DNA of 64,000 nucleotides from Arthrobacter psychrochitiniphilus. Lineage in GTDB: Bacteria > Actinomycetota > Actinomycetes > Actinomycetales > Micrococcaceae. This document shows, one piece after another, positions 28,311 through 39,066 of this stretch; the stretch's first letter is position 1; every line of letters begins with the position of its first letter. The notes below the pieces were generated by a model, which had not been told where the DNA came from, searched no databases, and worked only from the letters and a program-made list of their open reading frames with translations. The stretch lies in assembly GCF_003185915.1 (NCBI RefSeq), contig NZ_QHLZ01000005.1, forward strand, positions 203,997 to 267,996, written 5' to 3'. A program made the position numbers and the translations under genes.

Positions 28311-28364
28311 GTCCCCACCTAGAACACTGTCCCCACCTAGAACACTGGCTCCACCTGGAACACG
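28311..28364. repeat. Three tandem 18-bp repeats, possible solo IS end
   Basis: The unit GTCCCCACCTAGAACACT occurs exactly at 28311-28328 and 28329-28346, with a diverged third copy GGCTCCACCTGGAACACG at 28347-28364. Multiple terminal repeats of this kind are found at the ends of IS21-family elements, but no transposase gene is nearby. The block sits between the convergent ends of the H+-ATPase and the HAD-VOC genes, so it may be a left-over end. The family assignment is inference. Confidence 0.5.
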
Positions 28365-28410
28365 GAGCGCACATTAGATCCTTGCGTATGGCGTCGTCGT
28401 GTGTTCGGGG

Positions 28411-29688
28411 TTAGTTGTAAAGCCGGCTGTCGAACACGGAACGGGGCTGTTGCTGTGGGCTAGGGTGGGCGATGACCACGCGAGTGCCGTCCGGGTCGTG
28501 GCCCTCAACGAACGTCACCCCTGCGCTGGTATGCGTGTAGGTGTAGGCGCCGCGGTCCTTTAATACCTGCTCGAAGTGCGTCAGAGCCTGGGCACTATCG
28601 GTGGCCCACATCAGGTGTTGCTCGCCAATGCCACCCGTGGGGTGTCCCTTGCGGCTACCTTTGGCCACCAGATAAATCTCGAAACCATCCGGAGATAATA
28701 TCAGCGCTCCGTTGCCGTGGCGCAGGGCGAGAGTGCAGCCGAAGACGTCCTGATAAAAACTCAGAGAGCGTTCCAATTCGGCGACGACGATGACGGCGGA
28801 TGCAACCTTCGCTGTGTAGTCCATTCTTCCATTCTTGCCCCGTTCAACCGGTCTGGCTAGGGCGGGTTTTTCGCCGTCTTTGACCGGAGCTGCATCCGGA
28901 TCAAGCAGTAGATCGGCCAGATCAGCAAGGACAACATCGGCACCGTGTCGCCGTAATTGGTCGGCATAGTCGTGGGTGCCGTCGGTGTCGTGATGATTGA
29001 CGCCAATCACCAGAGCAAAGTGGCCGGCTTTGCCTGCCTCTACCCCCGCCAAGGCGTCTTCGATGACCACGGCCTTGGCAGGATCCACACCCAGCAACCT
29101 GGCACCTTCAAGGTAACTGTCCGGTGCGGGCTTGCCTGCCAGATTGCGTTCCTTGACCACCTGGCCGTCAACACGGGCGTTGAAAAGTTCGGCTATCCCC
29201 GCAGCGTCAAGCGCCGCTGCTGTGTTCTCACTGGCGGAGACCACAGCAGTGGGTGTTCCTTGGGCATGCAAGGCCTTCACCAGCGCCACGGCGCCGGCGT
29301 AACTTTCGATGCCACTGGTTTTGAGGGCGTGCAGAAGCAGCACGTTCTTACGGTTTCCGAGCCCTATGACCGTGTGGGCGTCAGCAGCATCCCCATCCGT
29401 TCCTTCGGCCAGGGTGATACCTCGTGCGGCTAAGAAATTTCGCACCCCGTCGGCGCGTGGTTCGCCGTCAACGTAGCGCTGGTAGTCATGAACCGTATCG
29501 AACGGGCTGAAGGACTTTCCGAGCCGGGCACCCTCTTCGTGGAGGAATTCGTCAAAAGCCTGCTTCCAGGCAGCGGCGTGCACCGAAGCGGTCTTCGTCA
29601 GAACACCGTCGAGGTCAAAGAGCCAAGCGTCATAGGCGGCAATGTCCACAGCAGCGTGTCCGCCACCGGGGTGGTGCAGGTTACTCAT
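28411..29688 (-). CDS. HAD-family beta-phosphoglucomutase-like protein fused to a VOC (glyoxalase) domain
   Basis: This 425-residue protein has two domains. Residues 1-250 are a HAD mutase/phosphatase with DAWLFDLDGVLTKTA (nucleophile Asp), cap-domain GLGNRKN, PTAVVSAS, GKPAPDSYLEGARLLGV and VVIEDALAGVEAG. Residues 290-425 form a VOC domain: MDYTAKVASAVIVV, ELERSLSFYQDVFGCTLAL, GFEIYLVAKGS, and FVEGHDPDGTRVVIAHPS. The two are joined by a short charged linker with an internal Met at the VOC start, as if two genes had merged. The start at 29688 has GAAGGACTT upstream and overlaps the GH65 stop (ATGA). It should isomerise beta-glucose-1-phosphate released by the GH65 phosphorylase. Confidence 0.85.
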   Translation of the reverse strand: MSNLHHPGGGHAAVDIAAYDAWLFDLDGVLTKTASVHAAAWKQAFDEFLHEEGARLGKSFSPFDTVHDYQRYVDGEPRADGVRNFLAARGITLAEGTDGDAADAHTVIGLGNRKNVLLLHALKTSGIESYAGAVALVKALHAQGTPTAVVSASENTAAALDAAGIAELFNARVDGQVVKERNLAGKPAPDSYLEGARLLGVDPAKAVVIEDALAGVEAGKAGHFALVIGVNHHDTDGTHDYADQLRRHGADVVLADLADLLLDPDAAPVKDGEKPALARPVERGKNGRMDYTAKVASAVIVVAELERSLSFYQDVFGCTLALRHGNGALILSPDGFEIYLVAKGSRKGHPTGGIGEQHLMWATDSAQALTHFEQVLKDRGAYTYTHTSAGVTFVEGHDPDGTRVVIAHPSPQQQPRSVFDSRLYN

Positions 29689-32075
29689 GGTAAGTCCTTC
29701 GCTGTGCGGATCCTGCGGCGTCCACTGCGCAGGAGAGGTTCGCGGCCCGCCGGCTGGGTGGGACGGTTGGCTTCTTCGGGGGCCAGCACCAACGCCGGTG
29801 TGGGGCACGAAGTAGATTCTTTTGTCACGATGACGGGCTCACCAAAATGGAATATCTCCAAGGCTGTACCTTCCAACAGCTGGTAAATCGTGAGGCCAGG
29901 GATGGTTTCGACCTGCAGGCACCGCCCCTGAAACAGGACGCGAAAGCACACCCGAGTCAGGCCCTCGGGTAGGCGCGGGGCAAAACGTAGCGTGCCACCT
30001 CGTTCACGCATACCGCCCAGACCGGCAACCAGGGCAATCCACGTGCCAGCCAGCGATGCGATGTGCACGCCGTCGCGAGTGTTGTGTTCAAGATTTTCCA
30101 GATCCATCAAAGCTGCCTCGGCAAGATAGTCATAGGCCAAGCTCAAATGACCTACTTCGGCGGCCATCACGGATTGGGTGCATGCGGACAGCGAAGAGTC
30201 GCGCACGGTGAGACGTTCGTAATAGCGGAAGTTCGCGGCCTTTTGTTCCGCGCTGAAGGCATCCCCGCGCAGGTGCATGGCAAGGACCAGGTCTGCCTGT
30301 TTCACCACCTGCTTGCGGTAGAGGTCGAAATACGGGAAGTTCAGCAGCAGCGGGTATTCTTCGGCGCTGGTACCGGCAAAATCCCACTCCTGGTGCGCCG
30401 TGAAGCCATCTGCTTGCGGATGCACCGCGAGGATGTCGTCGTATGGGACCATCATGTCCCGGGCGGCATCGCCCCACGCTGCCATCTCCTCCTCGTCAAT
30501 GCCCAGTTCACGGGCCCTGTCCGGATTTCTCTTGGCAACCTCGACGGCGGAGACCAGATTGTGCTGGGCCATCAAGTTGGTATAGATGTTGTTATCCGCG
30601 ACGGCACTATACTCATCGGGACCGGTGACCCCGTCGATGCAGAATCGGCCTTGGACATCGTGGTGGCCTAGGGATTGCCAGAACCGTGCGGTCTGCATCA
30701 GCAATTCCAAACCAATCTTCGCCTCGAAGTCAGTGTCCCCGGTGGCGTTCATATAACGGACGAGCGCGTCGGCAATGTCGGCACCCACGTGGAAGGCTGC
30801 AGTTCCCGCCGGCCAGTAGCTGGAGCATTCCGCTCCTGTGATGGTGCGCCAGGGAAAAGCTGCCCCTTTCATACCGAGCTGGGCTGCCCTATCCAACGCG
30901 GGCTGCAGGGTCGAATGCCTCCATGCCAAGGCATAAGCAGCAGCTGTGGGGACGGTGTATGTCAGGACAGGAAGAACAAAAGTCTCCGTGTCCCAAAAGG
31001 CGTGCCCACCGTAACCGGTCCCTGTCAGGCCCTTGGCGGGGATAGCCCGGCGCTCGGCCCGGGCCCCTGCCTGCAAGACGTGGAACAACGCGAACCGGAC
31101 AGCCTGTTGGATCTCGGCATCGCCATCCACTTCGACGTCGGCCCGGGCCCAGAAATCATCCAGATAGGTCCGCTGTTCGGCCAGTAGTCCCTCCCAACCG
31201 CTCTGGTGTGCCCCCGTCAGGGCGGCGTCCACCTGGTCGCCAAGCTCTTGGCGGGTTCGTTCCGCGGACCAGCCATAAGTGACGAATTTGACGAACCGCA
31301 GCCGCTGCCCCGGCTCCAAAATGACCGTCATGCTGACCCTGCCCATATCGGTGAAGCTCTCGCTCAGCACCTGCATGGAGTCTGGCCCATCCACCAGATG
31401 ATCCATGGCTGCAGCCACCAAAAGGTTGCTGAGCTCGGTCCTGTGTACCAGCTCTACTCGCATGCCGTCGCTGGCGTGCATCTGCGAGCGCAACGGTGAC
31501 TCCAGCACGGCCGCTGCACGGGGGTCTTCACTGCCGGGAGGCAACGGCTCGTTGACGACCAACTCTGACTGGATCACCAAGCGAACCGGGCCGTCGACTG
31601 CCTCAATTTGATACTCGATGGCAGCGACGGAACGTTGGACCAGTGACACGAGCCGGGTTGATGATACGTGGACGGTCCGCCCTGCTGGTGAGGTCCAAAG
31701 CGCATTGCGCCGCAGTACACCGGCAGCAAAGTCAAGGACTCGTTCGTGGCTGTGGAGCGTGCCGTAACGCACATCGAAGGGTTCATCGTCCACCAAAAGC
31801 CGGATCAGCTTGCCGTTGGCCACATTAATCATGGTCTGGCCGGACTCTGGGTAACCGTAGCCGGCCTCCGCATAGGGCAGTGGGCGTAACTCGTGGACAC
31901 CGTTGAGGTAGGAACCCGGCAGCTCGTACGGTGCACCCTCATCCAAGTTGCCCCGCCAGCCGATATGGCCGTTGGAGAGCGCAAACAAGGATTCGCTCTG
32001 CGCCAGCACGTCCAGATCCAGATCCGTCTCACGCAGGCACCATGCCTCGCAACTGAACGCTGGATGCGAAATCAC
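29685..32075 (-). CDS. Glycoside hydrolase family 65 disaccharide phosphorylase
   Basis: This 796-residue protein has the N-terminal beta-sandwich (ALSNGHIGWRGNLDEG, TRLVSLVQRSVAAIEYQIEA), the (alpha/alpha)6 catalytic barrel with GYGGHAFWDTETFVLPVL, and the general acid region GVTGPDEYSAVADNNIYTN with the conserved Glu. Further barrel motifs include FPWRTITGAEC and KQADLVLAMHL. Members phosphorolyse maltose, trehalose, kojibiose or related alpha-glucosides to beta-glucose-1-phosphate plus glucose; the exact sugar cannot be told. The stop overlaps the HAD-VOC start and its start overlaps the DUF488 end, so the three are one operon. Confidence 0.9.
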   Translation of the reverse strand: MISHPAFSCEAWCLRETDLDLDVLAQSESLFALSNGHIGWRGNLDEGAPYELPGSYLNGVHELRPLPYAEAGYGYPESGQTMINVANGKLIRLLVDDEPFDVRYGTLHSHERVLDFAAGVLRRNALWTSPAGRTVHVSSTRLVSLVQRSVAAIEYQIEAVDGPVRLVIQSELVVNEPLPPGSEDPRAAAVLESPLRSQMHASDGMRVELVHRTELSNLLVAAAMDHLVDGPDSMQVLSESFTDMGRVSMTVILEPGQRLRFVKFVTYGWSAERTRQELGDQVDAALTGAHQSGWEGLLAEQRTYLDDFWARADVEVDGDAEIQQAVRFALFHVLQAGARAERRAIPAKGLTGTGYGGHAFWDTETFVLPVLTYTVPTAAAYALAWRHSTLQPALDRAAQLGMKGAAFPWRTITGAECSSYWPAGTAAFHVGADIADALVRYMNATGDTDFEAKIGLELLMQTARFWQSLGHHDVQGRFCIDGVTGPDEYSAVADNNIYTNLMAQHNLVSAVEVAKRNPDRARELGIDEEEMAAWGDAARDMMVPYDDILAVHPQADGFTAHQEWDFAGTSAEEYPLLLNFPYFDLYRKQVVKQADLVLAMHLRGDAFSAEQKAANFRYYERLTVRDSSLSACTQSVMAAEVGHLSLAYDYLAEAALMDLENLEHNTRDGVHIASLAGTWIALVAGLGGMRERGGTLRFAPRLPEGLTRVCFRVLFQGRCLQVETIPGLTIYQLLEGTALEIFHFGEPVIVTKESTSCPTPALVLAPEEANRPTQPAGREPLLRSGRRRIRTAKDLP

Positions 32076-32380
32076 GCGGACGCCGGATTGTTTTGGACCG
32101 AATCAGCCAAGGCCCGCAGGTGTTCAAGGGACCCGGCGCCTTGAGGCTCTTCACTTTCGCTCCGGTACCGGCGGCCGAAGTCTTCGAGGCGTTCCGGATC
32201 GTGGCCGTACCACTTGCACAACCGTGTTGAGAAAAACACCGTCTTGCACCACTCATCCAGATTCGCTTTTTCCCTGCTCAGGCCGTGTGACCAGATACGG
32301 TCTACCAGCACCCGGGAACCCTCCCCGTGCGCCCTGCCTTCGTAGATGCGGCCCGCCCTCACCTTGTGTATGTCCGCCAT
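32072..32380 (-). CDS. DUF488 family protein
   Basis: The 102-residue protein matches DUF488: the N-terminal strand, then RVLVDRIWSHGLSREKANLD, and the conserved LCKWYGHDPERLEDFGRRY segment. The function of the family is unknown. GGAGAGGA precedes the ATG by about 9 nt. The stop overlaps the GH65 start, making this the first gene of the DUF488-GH65-HAD/VOC operon. Confidence 0.85.
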   Translation of the reverse strand: MADIHKVRAGRIYEGRAHGEGSRVLVDRIWSHGLSREKANLDEWCKTVFFSTRLCKWYGHDPERLEDFGRRYRSESEEPQGAGSLEHLRALADSVQNNPASA

Positions 32381-33761
32381 GACCCGGCATTCCTCTCCTC
32401 GGCACCAGTCTCGCAGTTCCGGTTACCCGTGGCTAGGACGTATGTGTCAAAAGCATTATTTCCTTGGCCCGTATTAACTACGAACCATAAGAGGGTCGTA
32501 TCCGTTGCGATGGAACGAACATTTCCGGTGTGGTGGTGGAGAAGGATGCGCTGACCGTGTGCCGTGCGAAGTGGGGCACCTGCGGGGTCGGGTAGCAACG
32601 GCTTTCCGGGCACGAGAAGCTTCGTCACAAGATCCTGCGCCGGGCACTGCACCAAGCGAGAAACGGTAACCACCACATACAAATGGTCGATGACCTCATG
32701 CACACACTCGCCGGCACAGCCCACATCAGTGACTGACCACACGTTAAGCCCCCGCTAATCACATCAGGAACCGTAGCCGACGCCGCAACAGTCCTGTTTC
32801 GCCGACTCCGATTGGGTGTCCGGGATGACGAAGGCCACCAGACAAAGACGCAATGACAAGATCCAAAAGTGGCTACCCAGAATCCATCAGACTGCTAATC
32901 GCATGAGGGCTCCGCTGGCAGCGTCCCAACCTGCAGACCCTGGAGTATCAGCAAAGGAGCCGCGCAACGATGCCTCAAGGAACAGCCAGCCACTCACGTC
33001 GCCAAGATCTCAAGGTCACAGCGAACCGACTCGGCGGTTGTTAGAGTCTCAATCGTCACCCCATCCCCGGATGCCAGGGCGTTGGAAACGTTAGAACATG
33101 CAATGGCTGGCACCCTTTCCCCAATAGGGCAAAGGTAGCTGGCTGGCGGACAGCGATCCGCGCCGCCCTTGCCTTATGCCGGAACGCTGGTCAAACCGCT
33201 AACTCGCCGGATTCTGGAAGCACTTCGACGGTCCATGTGGTTCGCTTCGGATCACGTCGTCTCATTCCTAGCACGGGCGCGGTCCCGAGTAGCGACGATG
33301 TCCACGGGCTGGCCCGTGGACTGGGCTTCACGCTGGTTGAGGCGTTCCTCGACGCTCTCCTTGGTCAGGCTGGCGGCTATCCTTGATAGCCAGGCCTCGG
33401 GATTGCTGTGAGGCATGGCTGCTGCAATCACGTGCCTACGCGGATTTCTCGGTATAACCATCCGGTGTTTCACCAGGCTGCCTTCGGAAGTGGAAGTCTA
33501 GTGGCAATCCTTGCGCCGAGGGCTGGTGTGGACGTCCAGGCGTCGCCGTATTCGTCTTCCTGAGGTTGGCTATTGGACAAGACGTCATCTCTGCGAAACA
33601 TGCGCTGCTCGTTGCCAGCCCAGATGAAGGCGCTGGAACACGCATGGACGTCATTGCTTTAGTGTCCTATGCTTCTATCCACTAAGCAGAGCTGTCTTTT
33701 GCGCAGTCCGGGCCTGCAACGCAGTAGGACGGAAACGAATCCTGGGGGTACCAGTTAAGCC
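32381..33761. other. Long gene-poor region with no recognised gene
   Basis: About 1.4 kb separates the divergent DUF488 and PfkB-family genes. The open frames here are short, overlap on both strands, lack ribosome sites and do not resemble families I know. One minus-strand frame around 33420-33260 (MPHSNPEAWLSRIAASLTKE) could be a small protein but I cannot support it. I found no RNA gene. The many broken genes nearby suggest decayed coding sequence. Confidence 0.45.
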
Positions 33762-34781
33762 ATGGAATCGGTCGATTCACAGGTGGTCAGCTCGCCAAGG
33801 ATGGGACTCACGGAAGCCTCTTCCTTGTGGAGCTCCAAACCAATCCTCACTCTCACCATGAACCCCGCACTGGACGTTAGCACTTCAACAGACCTCGTCT
33901 ACAGTGGTCACAAGCTCCGGTGCGGCCGTAGCAGCCTCGATCCGGGAGGTGGTGGGGCAAACGTAGCCCGGGTGATACAACGGCTTGGCGGTCAAGCCTT
34001 GGCTGTGTTCACCGCAGGCGGTACCACCGGAGACACCTATCGCCGGTTGATGGAAGCTGAAGGGATCCCTGTTTTGGTGGCAGCAGTCGGTGGGATAACC
34101 CGGCAAGACGTCACGGTTGATGAGAACTCGACGGGGAATCAATTCCGATTCGTCTTGGAAGGTCCCGAGCTCAGTGAAGGGGAGTGGCGCACCTGCCTGA
34201 AGATTGTTGGCCGGTCCATCCGAGCAGGTGGATATGTGGTTGCCAGCGGTAGTCTGCCGCCGGGGGTACCGGAGGACTTTTATGCCCGAGTCGCGCGGCT
34301 GGCACGAGAGGCCGATGTGCGGTGCGTGGTGGACACCTCTGGGCCGGCACTTACAGAAGCCCTCGCTGAAGGAGTCTTCCTGGTCAAACCCAGCCGGCGG
34401 GAACTGGCTGAACATGTCGGCGCGGCCCTTGACAGCGAACAGAGCCAAATCGACGCGGCTTCATCACTGATTGCAGAAGGGCGCGCAGACTACGCCGCGC
34501 TGACACTCGGAGAAGCCGGGGCCGTGCTTGCCTCCAAGGCCAGCGTCATCCGGTTACCGACGCCGTCGGTGAAGGTGGTCAGCACCGTCGGAGCCGGGGA
34601 CAGCTTTCTGGCCGCATTTGTTCTGCGGCTCGCACAGGGAAACACGGCTGAGGCGGCATTGAGAACAGCAGTCGCCGCGGGAAGTGCCGCGGTGATGTCA
34701 CCGGCAACAGAACTGTGTTGCCGGGACGACGTCGAGCGCCTCGAAGCGGAAATGGTTGCCAGAGCACTCGAAACTAATTGA
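33762..34781 (+). CDS. PfkB-family sugar kinase (1-phosphofructokinase/6-phosphofructokinase II type)
   Basis: This 339-residue ribokinase-fold kinase has LTLTMNPALDVSTSTD, the glycine-rich DPGGGGANVARVIQRLGG, NQFRFVLEGPELSEGEW, VASGSLPPGVPEDFYARV, and the C-terminal signature STVGAGDSFLAAFVLRLAQG with the catalytic Asp. These match the PfkB/LacC/FruK subgroup that phosphorylates fructose phosphates or tagatose-6-phosphate. A 20-25 residue N-terminal extension precedes the usual start. M. tuberculosis PfkB (Rv2029c) is in the DosR regulon, which fits the neighbourhood, but I see no DosR-like box in front of this gene. Confidence 0.87.
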   Translation: MESVDSQVVSSPRMGLTEASSLWSSKPILTLTMNPALDVSTSTDLVYSGHKLRCGRSSLDPGGGGANVARVIQRLGGQALAVFTAGGTTGDTYRRLMEAEGIPVLVAAVGGITRQDVTVDENSTGNQFRFVLEGPELSEGEWRTCLKIVGRSIRAGGYVVASGSLPPGVPEDFYARVARLAREADVRCVVDTSGPALTEALAEGVFLVKPSRRELAEHVGAALDSEQSQIDAASSLIAEGRADYAALTLGEAGAVLASKASVIRLPTPSVKVVSTVGAGDSFLAAFVLRLAQGNTAEAALRTAVAAGSAAVMSPATELCCRDDVERLEAEMVARALETN

Positions 34782-35157
34782 GGTGACTGACGGTTGAGCC
34801 AGATTCGCGTATCTGCCAAGGGGGAGTCTCCAACACGGCGTCGGTGTCCGGCCTCGCACGTTCACAACTCTCAGGCCAGCGCTGGGAGTCGAACTGGTAG
34901 CCTTCCCAGGATGGTCTAACGGGCGGAATCGCTACGGCTAAGTTCAGCGCAGTAGATAGCCAAAGGACCCGAGAAACGTGACCCACCTTTCGATTCATTG
35001 TCCTGCAGCGTCCACGGCCAGGCCGCTGCAGCACAGGAACGGTCCAAGACCAGTAATCGGGGCACAACAGTGTGGGCATTGAGAGGCCATGACAGCAGTG
35101 CGCTGGACCGAAATGGCGCCTACACTGGGCCCCAGAGACATTCCGATGGAGGTCGTC
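34782..35157 (+). other. Presumed promoter region of the V/A-ATPase operon
   Basis: This 376-bp gap separates the sugar kinase gene and the first ATPase gene. GGAGGT at 35148-35153 serves the GTG start at 35158. I see no convincing DosR-like box or terminator; the stretch has no recognised gene. An in-frame ATG at 35089 exists but has no ribosome site. Confidence 0.45.
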
Positions 35158-35589
35158 GTGGCGCGATTGAGTATTCTTGACCGTTTCAGGCCTGTGGGTG
35201 CGCCAGGCCCGGCTGGCCCGTCAGGTGTCCCAGCCGTTGACGACCAGGGCCCCGCGATGGAATTGACGCCTGTGTTCGCAGCCTTGGCCGCCGATGTCAA
35301 AGCGGGTGAATTGCTGGTCGAGGAGGCTCGTCGCCAAGCCGAACATGACGTAGCGGCGGCACGGACCCAAGCAGCGGCCATGGTGTCCCAAGCTCGACTC
35401 GATGCCAGTGCGGCACGCGCCGAAGCGGCCGCCCAGGTTCAACGTGAGGCCCAGGAGAGGGATTCGCGGGCTATGGACCAGGCTGCCCTGGAGGCCAATG
35501 CTCTGGAAGAGTCCGGATTAGCCAGGATTCCCGCCGTCGTCGCCAAGGTCATCGACACCCTGCTCAGCCCACGGAAAGCTGGACGGTAA
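35158..35589 (+). CDS. V/A-type ATPase peripheral stalk subunit (G/H type)
   Basis: This 143-residue protein has a proline/glycine-rich N-terminus followed by an alanine/glutamate-rich coiled coil (about residues 40-120: LLVEEARRQAEHDVAAARTQ and onward). It ends with the short conserved tail ARIPAVVAKVIDTLLSPRK. This is the pattern of subunit G/H, which pairs with subunit E in the peripheral stalk. The GTG at 35158 is chosen because GGAGGT lies 4 nt before it. It is the first gene of the nine-gene operon, and its stop overlaps the next start as TAATG. Confidence 0.75.
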   Translation: MARLSILDRFRPVGAPGPAGPSGVPAVDDQGPAMELTPVFAALAADVKAGELLVEEARRQAEHDVAAARTQAAAMVSQARLDASAARAEAAAQVQREAQERDSRAMDQAALEANALEESGLARIPAVVAKVIDTLLSPRKAGR

Positions 35590-36501
35590 TGGAGGCGGGC
35601 TGGGTTGCGGCATCCGTTCGGGCCCGATCCATGGCGCAGCGCCGTGTGGGGGCTGGTACCAGCCGTACACTGGCCACAGAACCTACCTTGGATGCTGCAC
35701 TCTCCTCACTGCAAGAGTCAAGCTATGCGGAACGACTCCACGGCGTGTCAAGTCTTTTCGTCGCTGAACGCGCCGTTCAGGAGGCCTGCTTGTGGCAGCT
35801 TCGAGTGCTTGCTGGCTGGCTTCCAGCCTCCGGCACCGCACTCGCCCGGGCCGCGGCGGGCATTTTTGAAATTGAGAACATTGTGGCTTTAGCCCACCAG
35901 CTCGACGGCGGCCCACCAGCTCCTGAGCCCTATCGTCTGGGTACGCTGGCGACCGCCTGGCATCGCCTCAGTTCGGCTGGTTCACGTGAGGAACTCGCCA
36001 CAATCCTGCGCACCTCGCCTTGGAAGGGTGCCGATGGCGGTGGGCGGGGACCGCTACGGCCCGCGTTGACCGTGGCCTGGGTGCGCAGGCTGGCCGTCAT
36101 CGCACCCCCGGCGCAGTCGTGGTGCGGCGCCGTGTGTGTCCTTACTGCTGCACGGAGTCTTACGGTTGACGGCGTTCTTCCGGAACGAGCGCTTCTGAAC
36201 TTGTTACGCCCTGTTCTTGGCCGGGCATGGGAAAGCGCAGACAGCATCAGCAACTTTCGCACAGCGCTGCCGCCGTCGCTGCAAAAAATAGTCGGCGATA
36301 TTGACTCGCCGACTGAACTTTGGCGCGCGGAGGCCCGTGCGCATACCGCTGTGGAGTCGGATGGATTCCGGCTCCTGCGCCACTCCAGACCCGGACCTGA
36401 CGTTGTGCTGGGGGCTATTGCTGTCCTGTCGATGGATGCGTGGCGCGTGCGGGCCGCCCTCGCAGCGGCTGCCGCCGGTGCCGGCTCAAGCGAGGTGCTT
36501 G

Positions 36502-36515
<14 letters not shown>
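35589..36515 (+). CDS. V/A-type ATPase subunit C (d-like, central stalk cap)
   Basis: The 308-residue alpha-helical protein begins AASVRARSMAQRRVG and has LLARA-like helical repeats including ERAVQEACLWQLRVLAGWL and IFEIENIVALAHQL. It ends with GAIAVLSMDAWRVRAALAAA. Position between the stalk and the I subunit, and the FEIENI/RAML-like pattern, support subunit C, which docks the rotor onto the c-ring. Identity is by position and general pattern rather than a sharp motif. Its end overlaps the I gene by 14 nt. Confidence 0.7.
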
Positions 36516-38544
<2,029 letters not shown>

Positions 38545-38548
<4 letters not shown>

Positions 38549-39066
38549 ACGGGCTGACGCCGGTGTCTGAGGCCGCCTTGGCGCCGGTGCGGCAGGCGCT
38601 GCGGGCATCGGCCGAAAGCCAGGTCGCCGAGTTCCGCAATGGCGCTCTCCAGGAAGTGTCGGCCATACTGGCTTCAGCGCAGGCAGAGGCTGCCCAGATT
38701 GTCACCAACGCCGCAGCGGCGGGGGCCGCATCGGCCCGGACCGAGGCAGCACTGCGCTCATCCCGGGTGCGCAGGGAGGCACACGAGCTGGTGCTCGCGC
38801 GGCAGAGTTCAGTGATAGAAGAACTCCGCCACCAGCTGGCGGGGACTGCATCAAAATTGCAAAGCGACCCTCGATACCCGGAGTTGTTGGCAAGGTTGCG
38901 GGAAAACTGTCAAGACTTGTTGGGACCTGAAGTGAGTGTTTCCTCGAGCAGCGACGGCGGTATCATCGCTGTTGCAGGTTCGCGCCGGTTGGATCTTTCC
39001 CTTCCCGTTCTTGCCGAGATGACATTGGACTCCCTGCCCGAGGCGCGTGAGTTGTGGAACCGGTAG
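38545..39066 (+). CDS. V/A-type ATPase peripheral stalk subunit E
   Basis: This 173-residue protein has a long N-terminal helix rich in Ala, Glu and Arg (LRASAESQVAEFRNGALQEV, SAILASAQAEAAQIV). A C-terminal globular part follows with SDGGIIAVAGSRRLDLSLPV. This fits subunit E, which forms the stator filament with G/H and holds the A3B3 head. Position before A is usual. The end overlaps the A gene start by 13 nt. Confidence 0.82.

Noticed and set aside
28311..28364. CRISPR array
   Set aside because: The units are directly joined with no spacers and no cas genes are present.
33252..33473. Small minus-strand protein upstream of the sugar kinase
   Set aside because: No ribosome site, no known family and overlapping frames of equal quality.
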